Shown here: in pieces, positions 23,928 to 32,466 of the stretch
How the letters are laid out: each line of letters opens with the position of its first letter
Position numbering within the stretch: position 1 is the first letter of the stretch
NCBI RefSeq assembly: GCF_002556545.1
Contig: NZ_CP022685.1
Span: 5,930,001-5,994,000 of the forward strand
Source of the DNA: Streptomyces formicae
Lineage (GTDB): Bacteria > Actinomycetota > Actinomycetes > Streptomycetales > Streptomycetaceae
Direction: 5' to 3'
DNA: 64,000 nucleotides
Notes under the pieces: model-generated
The model's input: only the letters and a program-made list of their open reading frames with translations
What the model was told of the DNA's origin: nothing
The model's database searches: none
Position numbers and translations under genes: made by a program

Positions 23928-24277
23928 GGCCGCGACGGTAGCGGCCGGGCGTCCCGATGCGTCAAGCGCGCGAACCTCGCCGGGGTCCCTCTTGGGGGGT
24001 ATCGCCGCGCCCGGCCGAAATCCGCCGCAGAACGCGGAATTCCGCCGTGAGAACGGGGTCTCGCAGTCGTCGGCCGGTCTCGGAGAGTAGTTGTGGCACG
24101 CCAATGCACGCAGCATCACTTACGAAGGGTTATGGTGGAAACCCCCCCTCGGGCCGGTCCGTCTCCCCCCCCACGGACCGGCCCGATTTTTTTGTCCCCG
24201 CGCGCCGCGGCACCCACCGGCCCCGCGCGACGGCCCGTCCGGCGGCGGAAGATCGACATCCAGTTATGGTCAGGGGC
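23928..24277 (+). other. Intergenic region with orphan intrinsic terminator
   Basis: 350 bases between the divergent DUF192 and membrane-protein genes. The only strong element is the terminator at 24150-24193. Between 24080 and 24150 a short transcript could be encoded (small RNA or leader). A reading frame from ATG 24105 runs in frame into the membrane-protein gene, but its residues are low-complexity and it would translate the terminator stem. Confidence 0.45.
24150..24193 (+). terminator. Strong intrinsic terminator with T-run, no plus-strand gene directly upstream
   Basis: A perfect 13-base stem CGGGCCGGTCCGT / ACGGACCGGCCCG with a 10-base C-rich loop, followed by A and seven T. On the minus strand no T-run follows, so it acts on plus-strand transcripts only. 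The nearest plus-strand gene upstream ends at 23302. It therefore ends a small RNA or attenuates the gene at 24278. Confidence 0.85.
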
Positions 24278-24808
24278 ATGTCGAACCAGTTCCCCCCACC
24301 GCCCGGCCCGGGACAGGACCCCCAGTCCCAGCCGCAGTCCCACCCCCAGCACAACCCCCAGCTCAACCCCCAGGCGGGTCTCCCTACTTACACCGGTCCC
24401 GCGCAGGACCCCGCAGGCGCGTACGGCTACGGCTACGGCCCGGTGCCCCCGCAGCAGATGCCCGGCGTCGTCCGCGCCGCACAGATAGTCCTGTGGGTCC
24501 TCGGCGGACTCGTCGTGCTCGGCACGATCGGCCTGATCTTCACGGTCAACCCGGAGACGGCGGGCGCCGCGCTCGGCGTCAACCTCTGCCTGCTGGTCTC
24601 CGCGGGCATGGCCTTCCGCTACGGGACCGCGGGCAACGGCATCCGCGTCACGTGCATCGTCCTGATGAGCGTGCAGATCGCCTTCGCCCTCGGCGGCGCG
24701 GCCAGCGGCAACCCGGCGGGCCTGCTGCCGCTGCTCGCCGCCATCGCCGTCGTCGTCCTGCTCTCCCAGGGCGCGGCGGGCGCGTGGTTCAAGCGCCCGC
24801 GCGCCTGA
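24278..24808 (+). CDS. Pro/Gln-rich small membrane protein
   Basis: 176 residues. Residues ~1-60 are a cytoplasmic Pro/Gln/Tyr-rich region (PPPPGPGQ, GYGYGPVPPQQ), then four hydrophobic helices (VLWVLGGLVVLGTIGLIF, LGVNLCLLVSAGMAF, GIRVTCIVLMSVQIAFALGG, LLPLLAAIAVVVLLSQ). Such proteins are common in Streptomyces; function unknown. ATG 24266 is an alternative start. Expression may be limited by the terminator 85 bases upstream. Confidence 0.75.
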   Translation: MSNQFPPPPGPGQDPQSQPQSHPQHNPQLNPQAGLPTYTGPAQDPAGAYGYGYGPVPPQQMPGVVRAAQIVLWVLGGLVVLGTIGLIFTVNPETAGAALGVNLCLLVSAGMAFRYGTAGNGIRVTCIVLMSVQIAFALGGAASGNPAGLLPLLAAIAVVVLLSQGAAGAWFKRPRA

Positions 24809-24840
24809 CGTACCACCTGACGTACGGCCTGACGTACGAC
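24805..24840 (+). repeat. Three 12-base tandem repeats covering the stop codon
   Basis: Units CTGACGTACCAC, CTGACGTACGGC, CTGACGTACGAC; the first TGA is the stop codon of the membrane-protein gene. Similar in kind to the repeats at 4351 and 39607. Confidence 0.85.
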
Positions 24841-24842
24841 AA

Positions 24843-24877
24843 GGAGCCCCGGCCGGAACGCATCCGGCCGGGGCTCC
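24843..24877. terminator. Bidirectional hairpin terminator
   Basis: A 15-base perfect stem GGAGCCCCGGCCGGA / TCCGGCCGGGGCTCC, 5-base loop, between the convergent membrane-protein and aldo/keto reductase genes. Confidence 0.8.
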
Positions 24878-24905
24878 CGTGCACGGTCCGGGGCCGCTCC
24901 GGGCC

Positions 24906-25943
24906 CTAGCCCCGCCCGGCCCAGATGTTGGTGCCCGGCGTCGACACCGCGAACGTGTCGATGGCCTTCAGTTCCTCGTCCGTCAGCTTCGGACCCGCGA
25001 GGGCCGCCACGTTCTCCTCCAGCTGCTTGACGCTGGAGGCGCCGATCAGCGCCGAGGTCATCCGCTCGTCGCGGAGCACCCAGTTGAGGGCGAGCTGGGC
25101 CAGGGACTGGTCACGGCCCGCGGCGATGTCGTTCAGGCCGCCCAGGCGTCGCAGGACCTCGTCGCTCAGGAGGCCCGGGTCCAGCGACTTGTTCTGCGTC
25201 GCGCGCGAGCCCTCCGGGATGCCCTTCAGGTACTTGTTCGTGAGCAGGCCCTGGGCCAGCGGCACGAAGGAGATGCAGCCCATGCCCGCCGCCTCCAGGG
25301 TGTCGAGCAGGCCGTCCTCCTCCGTCCAGCGGTTGATCATCGAGTACGACGGCTGGTGGATGAGCGCGGGCACGCCCATCTCCCGCAGCAGGCGCGCCGC
25401 TTCCGCGGTCTGCTCGCTGTTGTAGGAGGAGACGCCGACGTACAGCGCCTTGCCCTGCTGGACGGCGGAGGCGAGCGCGCCCATCGTCTCTTCCAGCGGG
25501 GTGTCCGGGTCGAAGCGGTGCGAGTAGAAGATGTCGACGTAGTCCACGCCCATCCGCGCCAGGGAGGCGTCGAGCGAGGAGAGCAGGTACTTGCGGCTGC
25601 CCCACTCGCCGTACGGACCGGGGTGCATCATGTAGCCGGCCTTGGTGGAGAGGACCAGCTCGTCGCGGTAGGGCGCGAAGTCCTGCGCGAAGATCTTGCC
25701 GAAGTTCAGCTCCGCGGAACCGGGCGGCGGACCGTAGTTGTTCGCCAGGTCGAAGTGGGTGACGCCCAGGTCGAAGGCGCGGCGCAGGATGGAGCGCTGG
25801 GTGTCGAGGGCCTTGTCGTCGCCGAAGTTGTGCCAGAGGCCGAGCGAGACCGCGGGCAGCTTCAGGCCGCTGCGGCCGGTGCGCCGGTACTCCATCGAGT
25901 CGTAACGGTTCGCCGATGCGGCGTAGGGAGAGGTGTCGTTCAT
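24906..25943 (-). CDS. Aldo/keto reductase, L-glyceraldehyde-3-phosphate reductase-like
   Basis: 345 residues from ATG 25943. TIM-barrel AKR with the catalytic tetrad: HFDLANNYG (Asp, Tyr), STKAGY (Lys) and IFYSHRFDPDTP (His). The long form with WGSRKYLLSSLDASL, RWTEEDGLLDTL and FVPLAQGLLTNKYL is characteristic of YghZ/Mgr enzymes, which reduce small aldehydes with NADPH. Divergent from uppS (110-base gap). Confidence 0.9.
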   Translation of the reverse strand: MNDTSPYAASANRYDSMEYRRTGRSGLKLPAVSLGLWHNFGDDKALDTQRSILRRAFDLGVTHFDLANNYGPPPGSAELNFGKIFAQDFAPYRDELVLSTKAGYMMHPGPYGEWGSRKYLLSSLDASLARMGVDYVDIFYSHRFDPDTPLEETMGALASAVQQGKALYVGVSSYNSEQTAEAARLLREMGVPALIHQPSYSMINRWTEEDGLLDTLEAAGMGCISFVPLAQGLLTNKYLKGIPEGSRATQNKSLDPGLLSDEVLRRLGGLNDIAAGRDQSLAQLALNWVLRDERMTSALIGASSVKQLEENVAALAGPKLTDEELKAIDTFAVSTPGTNIWAGRG

Positions 25944-26053
25944 GGTGACGAAGCTACGACAGTCCACCGTCACCGCGTGGCGCTCGCCCCCGTTTCACGG
26001 CGGTAGGCTTTCGCCTTCGGGGACTGCCGTCTGCACGGAGGGGCTGAAAGACC

Positions 26054-26827
26054 GTGAACCTGCGGGACAGGCTGCGCGGCCTGCTGGTCAGGCTGTACGC
26101 ACGCAGGGTGGAAGGCCACCTGGACCACGACCAGGTGCCCAAGCACATCGGGGTCATCATGGATGGCAACCGACGCTGGGCCAAGGCCGCCGGATCCACC
26201 ACCGCCCAGGGCCACCAGGCGGGCGCGGACAACATCGGGGAGTTCCTCGGCTGGTGCAGCGAGACGGACGTCGAGGTCGTCACGCTGTGGCTGCTCTCGA
26301 CGGACAACTTCGACCGTCCCAAGGAAGAGCTGGGCCCGCTGCTCGGCATCATCGAGGACACCGTCCGCTCGCTGGGCCGCGACGGCCGCTGGCGCGTCCA
26401 GCACGTCGGCGCCACCGACATCCTGCCGTCGGAGATGCGCAACGTCCTCAAGGAGGCGGCCGAGGCCACGGCCGACGTCGACGGGATAGTGGTCAACGTC
26501 GCGATCGGCTACGGCGGCCGCCAGGAGATCGCCGACGCCGTCCGCTCGATGCTGCTTGACGCCGCCGACAAGGGCGAGTCGCTCGAACAGGTGGCCGACA
26601 AGGTGGATGTCGACCTGATCGGCAAGCACCTCTACACCAGGGCCCAGCCGGACCCGGACCTGGTGATCCGTACGAGTGGTGAACAGCGGCTGTCCGGATT
26701 CATGCTCTGGCAGACCGCTCACTCCGAGTACTACTTCTGCGAGGTCTTCTGGCCGGCCTTCCGGAAGGTCGACTTCCTGCGCGCGCTGCGGGATTACGCG
26801 GCGCGGCACCGTCGCTACGGTGGCTGA
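26054..26827 (+). CDS. uppS: cis-isoprenyl diphosphate synthase (undecaprenyl type)
   Basis: 257 residues from a GTG start (GGAGGGG about 10 bases upstream). Family motifs: IGVIMDGNRRWA (catalytic Asp37), GHQAGADNIGEFLGWC, TLWLLSTDNFDRP, VNVAIGYGGRQEIADAV, DPDLVIRTSGEQRLSGFMLWQ and the terminal EVFWPAFRKVDF. It condenses isopentenyl diphosphate units to the lipid carrier used in wall synthesis. Streptomyces usually has two such genes; I cannot tell chain length. TAGGCT at 26004-26009 is a plausible -10. Confidence 0.93.
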   Translation: MNLRDRLRGLLVRLYARRVEGHLDHDQVPKHIGVIMDGNRRWAKAAGSTTAQGHQAGADNIGEFLGWCSETDVEVVTLWLLSTDNFDRPKEELGPLLGIIEDTVRSLGRDGRWRVQHVGATDILPSEMRNVLKEAAEATADVDGIVVNVAIGYGGRQEIADAVRSMLLDAADKGESLEQVADKVDVDLIGKHLYTRAQPDPDLVIRTSGEQRLSGFMLWQTAHSEYYFCEVFWPAFRKVDFLRALRDYAARHRRYGG

Positions 26828-27161
26828 CTCCCGCTCGCCCCTGAGGTCGGGGTAACCCAGAGTTAACCAACGCGTCGTCATATGCCCTGGCATGGCTGCG
26901 CTTGTTCGAGGGAATAAGCCTTCCAGGCCGACAACCGATTCACGGATGTCGGATCTCAGCGGACGGCACGGGGCCGTCCGCCCGGGAGGCCCTTTGCACC
27001 AGGACGACCGCACGGAGAGCACGTACTCCGTCGGGAATCGGGAGGGCCGGATTCCGGCCCGCGCATCGCGGTCCGAGACCGGCCGGGATTCCTCCCGCCC
27101 GACCCCGGCCCAGCAAACCCTCCGTCGCTCCCCGACCTCATCCGAGGGGGTACGTCCTTCC
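26828..27161 (+). other. Long leader region before the PhoH gene
   Basis: 334 bases. An in-frame open stretch runs from ATG 26892 into phoH but is Arg/Ser/Pro-rich and not convincing as protein. Two hairpins stand out: GCGGACGGC/GCCGTCCGC (26959-26981) and GGGCCGG/CCGGCCC (27044-27060). GGTAAC, 16 bases, CGTC at 26851-26876 has the form of an ECF sigma promoter. Confidence 0.4.
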
Positions 27162-28484
27162 GTGGTGACCAGCACAAAGCGCCGCATGCCCGACAGGCGC
27201 ACCTATGTTCTCGACACCAGCGTCCTGCTGGCCGACCCCAACGCCCTGACCCGCTTCGACGAGCACGAAGTCGTGCTGCCGATCGTCGTGGTGACGGAAC
27301 TGGAGGCCAAGCGGCACCATCCGGAGCTCGGTTACTTCGCCCGGCAGGCGCTGCGTCTGCTGGACGACTTCCGCATCCGGCACGGCCGGCTCGACGCCCC
27401 GATCCCCATCGGGGACCTCGGCGGCTCGCTGCGCGTCGAGCTCAACCACTCCGATCCCGGCGTGCTCCCGGCCGGCTACCGGTTGGGGGACAACGACTCA
27501 CGGATCCTCGCCGTCGCCCGCAACCTCCAGGCGGAGGGGTACGACGTCACGGTCGTGTCGAAGGACCTGCCGCTCAGAATCAAGGCGTCGTCGGTCGGTC
27601 TCCTCGCCGAGGAGTACCGCGCCGAACTCGCCATCACGGACTCCGGCTGGACCGGAATGTCCGAACTACCCCTCTCCGGTGAGCAGGTCGACCTCCTCTT
27701 CGAGGAAGACACCCTGTACGTCCCCGAGGCCGCCGACCTGCCGGTGCACACGGGCCTCACCATCCAGTCCGAGCGCGGCAAGGCGCTCGGCCGCGTCACG
27801 GCCGAGGGCAACGTGCGCCTCGTGCGCGGCGACCGGGAGGCATTCGGCCTCAAGGGCCGCAGCGCCGAGCAGCGCATCGCGCTCGATCTCCTCCTGGACC
27901 CGGACATCGGCATCATGTCGATGGGTGGGCGCGCGGGCACCGGCAAGTCGGCGCTCGCGCTCTGCGCGGGCCTGGAGGCCGTCCTGGAGCGCAGGCAGCA
28001 CCAGAAGGTGATGGTCTTCCGGCCGCTGTACGCGGTGGGCGGGCAGGAGCTCGGCTATCTGCCCGGCACCGAGGCCGAGAAGATGGGGCCCTGGGCGCAG
28101 GCCGTCTTCGACACGCTCGGCTCGGTGGCGGGCAAGGAGGTCATCGAGGAGGTCACGGCGCGCGGGATGCTGGAAGTGCTTCCGCTCACCCACATCCGCG
28201 GGCGCTCGCTGCACGACGCGTTCGTGATCGTGGACGAGGCGCAATCCCTGGAACGGAACGTCCTGTTGACCGTTCTGTCCCGGATCGGGGCGAACTCCCG
28301 GGTCGTCCTGACCCATGACGTGGCCCAGCGCGACAACCTGCGCGTGGGGCGGTACGACGGAGTGGTCGCCGTCGTCGAGAAGCTGAAGGGCCATCCGCTC
28401 TTCGCCCACGTCACGCTCACGCGCTCGGAGCGTTCGCAGATCGCGGCCCTGGTGACCGAAATGCTGGAGGACGGTCAGATCTGA
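27162..28484 (+). CDS. PIN-PhoH family ATPase (PhoH2 type)
   Basis: 440 residues from GTG 27162 (GAGGGGG upstream; GTG 27165 equally possible). An N-terminal PIN domain (about 8-140) has the acidic [22 protein letters not shown] and [11 protein letters not shown] motifs of a nuclease; the C-terminal PhoH ATPase has [15 protein letters not shown] (Walker A, near residue 260) and [24 protein letters not shown] (Walker B). PhoH2 proteins are RNA helicase/ribonucleases. Here it stands as a single gene without a recognisable antitoxin. Confidence 0.92.
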   Translation: MVTSTKRRMPDRRTYVLDTSVLLADPNALTRFDEHEVVLPIVVVTELEAKRHHPELGYFARQALRLLDDFRIRHGRLDAPIPIGDLGGSLRVELNHSDPGVLPAGYRLGDNDSRILAVARNLQAEGYDVTVVSKDLPLRIKASSVGLLAEEYRAELAITDSGWTGMSELPLSGEQVDLLFEEDTLYVPEAADLPVHTGLTIQSERGKALGRVTAEGNVRLVRGDREAFGLKGRSAEQRIALDLLLDPDIGIMSMGGRAGTGKSALALCAGLEAVLERRQHQKVMVFRPLYAVGGQELGYLPGTEAEKMGPWAQAVFDTLGSVAGKEVIEEVTARGMLEVLPLTHIRGRSLHDAFVIVDEAQSLERNVLLTVLSRIGANSRVVLTHDVAQRDNLRVGRYDGVVAVVEKLKGHPLFAHVTLTRSERSQIAALVTEMLEDGQI

Positions 28485-28515
28485 GGCATTGAGCGGCAGT
28501 TGTGCCGCACGAGGC

Positions 28516-28557
28516 GCCGCCCGGCAAAGCGAAGGAGCTTAGCCGGGCGGCTTCTTG
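28516..28557 (+). terminator. Terminator after the PhoH gene
   Basis: Stem GCCGCCCGGC / GCCGGGCGGC with a 16-base loop, followed by TTCTT, 31 bases after the phoH stop. Confidence 0.75.
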
Positions 28558-28672
28558 ATGCGCCCCGGTTTCCAGAAAACTCCTGGGGCAAACGGGGTGT
28601 GAGCTTTCCCACGCAACAGATAATTGCCTTGCGGCGTACGGCTGGGGCAGAGTCTGGGTCCTGTCAGGCCCC

Positions 28673-28800
28673 GCATGCGACACACGTGTACCCCCAGCGG
28701 TACAGCACAACAGAACTTCATAGTGGCCGTCGCATGCCGCCCGAAGCACCACGCGGCGCTCCCACCACGGGAGTTGTCCACCGGGCCCGTGCCTCCCGTG
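28673..28800 (+). promoter_or_regulatory. Candidate structured leader RNA of the lytic enzyme gene
   Basis: GCATGCGAC (28673-28681) pairs exactly with GTCGCATGC (28729-28737), closing a 47-base region that holds GTACC/GGTAC (28688-28703). Further on, GGGAG 28769-28773 can pair either with CTCCC 28759-28763 or, as part of CACGGGAG 28766-28773, with CTCCCGTG 28793-28800. Mutually exclusive hairpins between a closed domain and the gene are typical of riboswitches or attenuators. I do not find the conserved motifs of the cyclic di-AMP riboswitch that often precedes such genes. Confidence 0.45.
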
Positions 28801-28884
28801 ACCGAGTAGCAAGCGGAGGCCAGCGCCAGGGGCACGATTGCGTCCGCGAGGTCACCTATGCGGGCGATGCTGGAAGGAAACCGT

Positions 28885-29604
28885 GTGAGCCGGATTTCGG
28901 TCCGGGGATTCGCCGTGGCATCCGCCACCGCGGTCACCACCGTCGGCGCTGTCGTGGGTGTGGCTTCGGGCGACACCCAGCCCTCGAACACGAACGACCT
29001 CGAGGCAGCGGCAAGCGACGCGACGCTCCTCGCAGACATACCCGCGGGCCAGCAGGCCCAGGTCCAGACCGCTTCTCTGACGCAGCAGGCCGACGCGCAG
29101 GCGATGGCCGCCGACACCGCTGCCAAGAAGACCGCCGCGGAGGAGGCCCGCAAGCAGGCCGCCGCATCGGCGATCGAGAAGCAGAAGGCCGCGGAGAAGG
29201 CAGAGGCGGCCAAGAAGGCCGCCGCGAAGAAGGAACGCGAGGAGAAGGCCGAGACCAAGGCCAGCCGTTCCTCCGGACGCGATGCCTCCAGCTTCGCTCC
29301 TCAGAGCTCCTACAGCGTCTCGCAGGTCCAGGCGATGGCACGGCAGATGATCCCCGGGGATCAGTTCCAGTGCTTCAGCAACATCGTCAACCACGAGTCG
29401 ACGTGGAACTACAAGGCCACCAACGCCTCTTCGGGCGCGTACGGCCTCGTCCAGGCGCTGCCGGGTTCCAAGATGTCGTCGGCCGGCGCCGACTGGCAGA
29501 CGAACCCCGCCACCCAGATCAAGTGGGGCCTGAACTACATGAACGACCGCTACGGCAGCCCGTGCGGTGCCTGGAGCTTCTGGCAGGCCAACAACTGGTA
29601 CTAG
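28885..29604 (+). CDS. Secreted lytic transglycosylase-like protein
   Basis: 239 residues from GTG 28885 (GGAAGGA six bases upstream; preferred over ATG 28858, which has no site). Signal peptide ~1-35, then a long Ala/Lys/Glu-rich coiled coil (about 60-135, with EEARKQAAASAIEKQKAAEK) and a C-terminal transglycosylase-like domain (150-239): FSNIVNHESTWNYKATN with the catalytic Glu, SGAYGLVQALPGSKM, WGLNYMNDRYGSPCGAWSFW and the terminal NNWY. It resembles aggregation-promoting-factor/SLT enzymes that cut peptidoglycan glycan strands. Confidence 0.88.
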   Translation: MSRISVRGFAVASATAVTTVGAVVGVASGDTQPSNTNDLEAAASDATLLADIPAGQQAQVQTASLTQQADAQAMAADTAAKKTAAEEARKQAAASAIEKQKAAEKAEAAKKAAAKKEREEKAETKASRSSGRDASSFAPQSSYSVSQVQAMARQMIPGDQFQCFSNIVNHESTWNYKATNASSGAYGLVQALPGSKMSSAGADWQTNPATQIKWGLNYMNDRYGSPCGAWSFWQANNWY

Positions 29605-29641
29605 GCCCTCACGGGTCACTGCCGTGCTCAACCTTTCGAGG

Positions 29642-29668
29642 CCCCTCACCGTCCTTCGGTGAGGGGTC
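29642..29668 (+). terminator. Terminator after the lytic enzyme gene
   Basis: CCCCTCACCG, TCCTT loop, CGGTGAGGGG then TCTC, 38 bases past the stop. Confidence 0.75.
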
Positions 29669-29740
29669 TCGCACGTGTACGGTCGGTCCGGACAGCTCCA
29701 GGGGGGAGTGGTGGGGAAAGACGGGGGAAGAGGACGGATC

Positions 29741-31141
29741 ATGTCGCGAGTGCCAGGGTGGCTCGGGCGGCTCGGCGCGGGCCTGAGCGAGATGAGCGAG
29801 CGGTTGAACGAGCAGCGCCGCGACAAGGACGTCGACGACGGCGACGACGTGGAGCGTGAGGTCCGCGACGACCTGGCCAGGGAGGCCAGGGAGCGCGACG
29901 GCGGTCACGAGCACCGCCGCGGCCACGACCACGTCGACGACGACGCGGAGGAGCACGGCGGCGACCACGAGCACGTGCCCCCGCCGCCCGCCTACGCGCC
30001 GGCCATAGCGGCCAGGCCCGACCCCGTCGCGGCCGTGCCGTGGGGGATGCGGGTCGCGGCCGAGGCCGGATGGCGGCTGCTCGTCCTCGCGGGCACGCTC
30101 TGGGTGTTGATGAAGGTCATCAGCGCGGTGCAGCTGGTGGTGCTCGCCTTCGTGGCCGCCTTGCTGATCACCGCGATGCTGCAGCCCACGGTGGCCAGGC
30201 TCAAGCGCCTCGGGCTGCCGCGCGGGCTCGCGACGGCCGTCACCGCGATCCTCGGCTTCGTCATCATGGGCCTGGTCGGCTGGTTCGTGGTCTGGCAGGT
30301 CATGGACAACGTCGACGAACTGTCGCGGCAGGTCCAGGACGGCATCGAGGACCTGCGCAAGTGGCTGCTGAACAGCCCCTTCCACGTGACCGAGGACCAG
30401 ATCAACGACATCGCCAAGAGCCTGCGCGACGCGGTCGGCGCCAACACGGAGGAACTCACCTCCGCGGGCCTCGAAGGCGTCACGGTCATCGTCGAGGCGA
30501 TGACCGGCATCCTGCTCGCGATGTTCTCGACGCTCTTCCTGCTGTACGACGGCAAGCGGATCTGGCAGTGGACGCTGAAGCTGGTGCCCGCCCAGGCGCG
30601 GCCCGGTGTGGAGGGCGCGGGCCCGCGGGCCTGGCGCACGCTCACCGCGTACGTGCGCGGCACGGTGATAGTGGCTCTGATCGACGCCATCTTCATCGGC
30701 CTCGGCATCTACTTCCTCGGGGTGCCGATGGCGGTGCCGCTCGCCGTCTTCATCTTCCTGTTCGCGTTCATCCCGCTGGTCGGCGCCGTGGTCTCCGGCG
30801 CGCTCGCGGTGGTCGTCGCGCTGGTCACGCAGGGCGTGTTCACCGCGGTGATGGCGCTGGCCGTGGTCCTCGCCGTCCAGCAGATCGAGGGCCACATCCT
30901 GCAGCCGTTCATCCTGGGCCGGGCGGTGCGGGTGCATCCGCTGGCGGTCGTGCTCTCGGTCGCCGCGGGCGGTCTCGTCGCCGGGATCGGCGGCGCGGTC
31001 GTGGCGGTGCCGCTGGTCGCCGTGACGAACACGGTCGTGGGCTATCTGCGGGCGTACTCCCGCGAGGCGGCGCTCAAGCAGTCGCCGCAGCCGCGGGGGG
31101 CGTCGGCGACGGACGTCGCTCCCGTGGAGCCGCAGAAGTAG
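29741..31141 (+). CDS. AI-2E family (PerM/YdiK) membrane transporter
   Basis: 466 residues from ATG 29741. A charged, His/Asp-rich cytoplasmic N-terminus (about 1-85) precedes an eight-helix membrane domain typical of the AI-2E permease family: QLVVLAFVAALLITAMLQPTV, LGFVIMGLVGWFVVW, the amphipathic segment with VDELSRQVQDGIEDLRKWL, and the conserved GVPMAVPLAVFIFLFAFIPLVG and QQIEGHILQPFILGRAV. Some members export AI-2, others Na+; substrate cannot be read here. Confidence 0.88.
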   Translation: MSRVPGWLGRLGAGLSEMSERLNEQRRDKDVDDGDDVEREVRDDLAREARERDGGHEHRRGHDHVDDDAEEHGGDHEHVPPPPAYAPAIAARPDPVAAVPWGMRVAAEAGWRLLVLAGTLWVLMKVISAVQLVVLAFVAALLITAMLQPTVARLKRLGLPRGLATAVTAILGFVIMGLVGWFVVWQVMDNVDELSRQVQDGIEDLRKWLLNSPFHVTEDQINDIAKSLRDAVGANTEELTSAGLEGVTVIVEAMTGILLAMFSTLFLLYDGKRIWQWTLKLVPAQARPGVEGAGPRAWRTLTAYVRGTVIVALIDAIFIGLGIYFLGVPMAVPLAVFIFLFAFIPLVGAVVSGALAVVVALVTQGVFTAVMALAVVLAVQQIEGHILQPFILGRAVRVHPLAVVLSVAAGGLVAGIGGAVVAVPLVAVTNTVVGYLRAYSREAALKQSPQPRGASATDVAPVEPQK

Positions 31142-31153
31142 CGCGGGGCATGC

Positions 31154-31188
31154 GGAAGGGGCCGGAACCACCCAGTGGTTCCGGCCCC
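31154..31188. terminator. Bidirectional hairpin terminator
   Basis: A 16-base perfect stem (AAGGGGCCGGAACCAC / GTGGTTCCGGCCCCTT) with a 3-base loop, between the permease and the convergent ahpD gene. Confidence 0.85.
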
Positions 31189-31207
31189 TTCTTCGCGTCC
31201 GTGCGAG

Positions 31208-31738
31208 TTACGCGAGGACGTCCTCGGAGTCAAGCGTCACGCCGACCGCCTGGATGACCGAGGCGACCTTGAAGGCCTCCTGGATCGTCTCGCGGTCGAC
31301 GCCGGCCTTGCGCAGGACCTGCTCGTGCGAGTCCAGGCACTGGCCGCAGCCGTTGATCGCGGAGACCGCGAGGGACCACAGCTCAAAGTCGACCTTCTCG
31401 ACACCCGGGTTGCCGATGACGTTCATCCGCAGACCGGCACGCATCGTCCCGTACTCCGCGTCGGAGAGCAGGTGGCGCGTGCGGTAGAAGACGTTGTTCA
31501 TCGCCATGATGGCGGCGGCCGACTTGGCAGCCGTGTACGCCTCGGGGGAGAGGTTCGCCTTCGCCTCGGGCTCCAGCTCGCGCAGCACCTTCGGGGAGCG
31601 GGAGGCGATCGCGCAGGCGAGCACCGTGCCCCAGAGCTGCTGCTTGGGCAGGTCCGAGTTGCCGATGACCGAGCCCAGGTTCAGGCGGAGGTCCTTGGCG
31701 TAGTCCGGTATGGCGGACTTCAGTTCGTCGAGTGCCAT
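31208..31738 (-). CDS. ahpD: Alkyl hydroperoxide reductase D (AhpD)
   Basis: 176 residues. Alpha-helical AhpD fold with the CxxC redox pair in [17 protein letters not shown] near residue 130 and the proton-relay Glu/His around it. It regenerates AhpC, taking electrons from lipoylated partners. It lies 15 bases after ahpC on the same strand, so the two form an operon divergent from oxyR. Confidence 0.96.
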   Translation of the reverse strand: MALDELKSAIPDYAKDLRLNLGSVIGNSDLPKQQLWGTVLACAIASRSPKVLRELEPEAKANLSPEAYTAAKSAAAIMAMNNVFYRTRHLLSDAEYGTMRAGLRMNVIGNPGVEKVDFELWSLAVSAINGCGQCLDSHEQVLRKAGVDRETIQEAFKVASVIQAVGVTLDSEDVLA

Positions 31739-31753
31739 GTCAGAAGGCTCCGT

Positions 31754-32308
31754 TCACTCGCCCGAGAGCAGCGCGACCGGGTCGAGGGTCTCGTCGCCCT
31801 TGGACCAGTTGCACGGGCAGAGCTCGTCGGTCTGCAGGGCGTCGAGGACCCGGAGGACCTCCTTGGGGTTACGGCCCACGGAACCGGCGGTCACCATCGT
31901 GAACTGGATCTCGTTGTTCTGGTCGACGATGAAGACGGCGCGCTGCGCGAAGCCGTCCTCGCCCTCGATGCCGAGGTCACGCATGAGCTCGTGCTTCGAG
32001 TCGGCCAGCATCGGGAAGGGCAGGTCGGTGAGGTCCGGGTGGTCCTTGCGCCAGGCGTGGTGCACGAACTCGGAGTCACCGGAGAAGCCGAGGATCTGGG
32101 CGTCACGGTCGGCGAACTCGTCGTTCAGCTTGCCGAAGGCCGCGATCTCGGTCGGGCACACGAAGGTGAAGTCCTTGGGCCACGCGAAGACGATCTTCCA
32201 CTTGCCCTCGTAGGTCTTGTGGTTGATCTGCTCGAACTCCGAGCCCTTCTCCAGCGAGACACAGGCAGTCAGGTCGAACTCGGGGAACTTGTCACCGACA
32301 GTGAGCAC
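31754..32308 (-). CDS. ahpC: Alkyl hydroperoxide reductase C (peroxiredoxin AhpC)
   Basis: 184 residues from GTG 32308, preceded by AAGGAG. Peroxidatic Cys51 is in FTFVCPTE; the resolving Cys is in LCPCNWSKGD near residue 170; the active-site Arg lies in FIVDQNNEI..TAGSVGRN. It reduces H2O2 and organic peroxides, being re-reduced by AhpD. First gene of ahpC-ahpD, controlled by the divergent oxyR. Confidence 0.97.
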   Translation of the reverse strand: MLTVGDKFPEFDLTACVSLEKGSEFEQINHKTYEGKWKIVFAWPKDFTFVCPTEIAAFGKLNDEFADRDAQILGFSGDSEFVHHAWRKDHPDLTDLPFPMLADSKHELMRDLGIEGEDGFAQRAVFIVDQNNEIQFTMVTAGSVGRNPKEVLRVLDALQTDELCPCNWSKGDETLDPVALLSGE

Positions 32309-32400
32309 GCGCTCTCCTTGCAGCAAAGAAAATCCCTTTTGGGGAGTTTCCTGGGGGGTTGGACTGCTGTCGATGGTGGCACAGGGTGCATTGATTAGGG

Positions 32401-32440
32401 AAATAGCTAGAGTGGGTCGTGTTGATCGGTTCCAGCTATC
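32401..32440. promoter_or_regulatory. Probable OxyR operator between ahpC and oxyR
   Basis: GATCGGTTCCAGCTATC (32424-32440) is an imperfect ATAG-N7-CTAT type dyad with its left half one base off; ATAGCTAG at 32403-32410 is a second related half-site about two turns away. Tandem spaced dyads between divergent oxyR and ahpC are what tetrameric OxyR binds. Confidence 0.45.
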
Positions 32441-32466
32441 AGTCCCCGTCCTATAGAGGAGAGCCC

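Noticed and set aside
24105..24277. Longer N-terminus of the membrane protein starting at ATG 24105
   Set aside because: It would translate the terminator stem and loop into Pro/Arg-rich sequence; ATG 24278 or 24266 fits better.
26892..27161. N-terminal extension of PhoH by 90 residues
   Set aside because: Low-complexity Arg/Ser/Pro sequence before a conserved PIN domain that begins right after GTG 27162; hairpins favour an untranslated leader.
28558..28884. Cyclic di-AMP (ydaO/yuaA) riboswitch before the lytic enzyme
   Set aside because: Expected from the gene type, but the conserved aptamer motifs were not found by eye. A structured leader is kept as a finding without that name.
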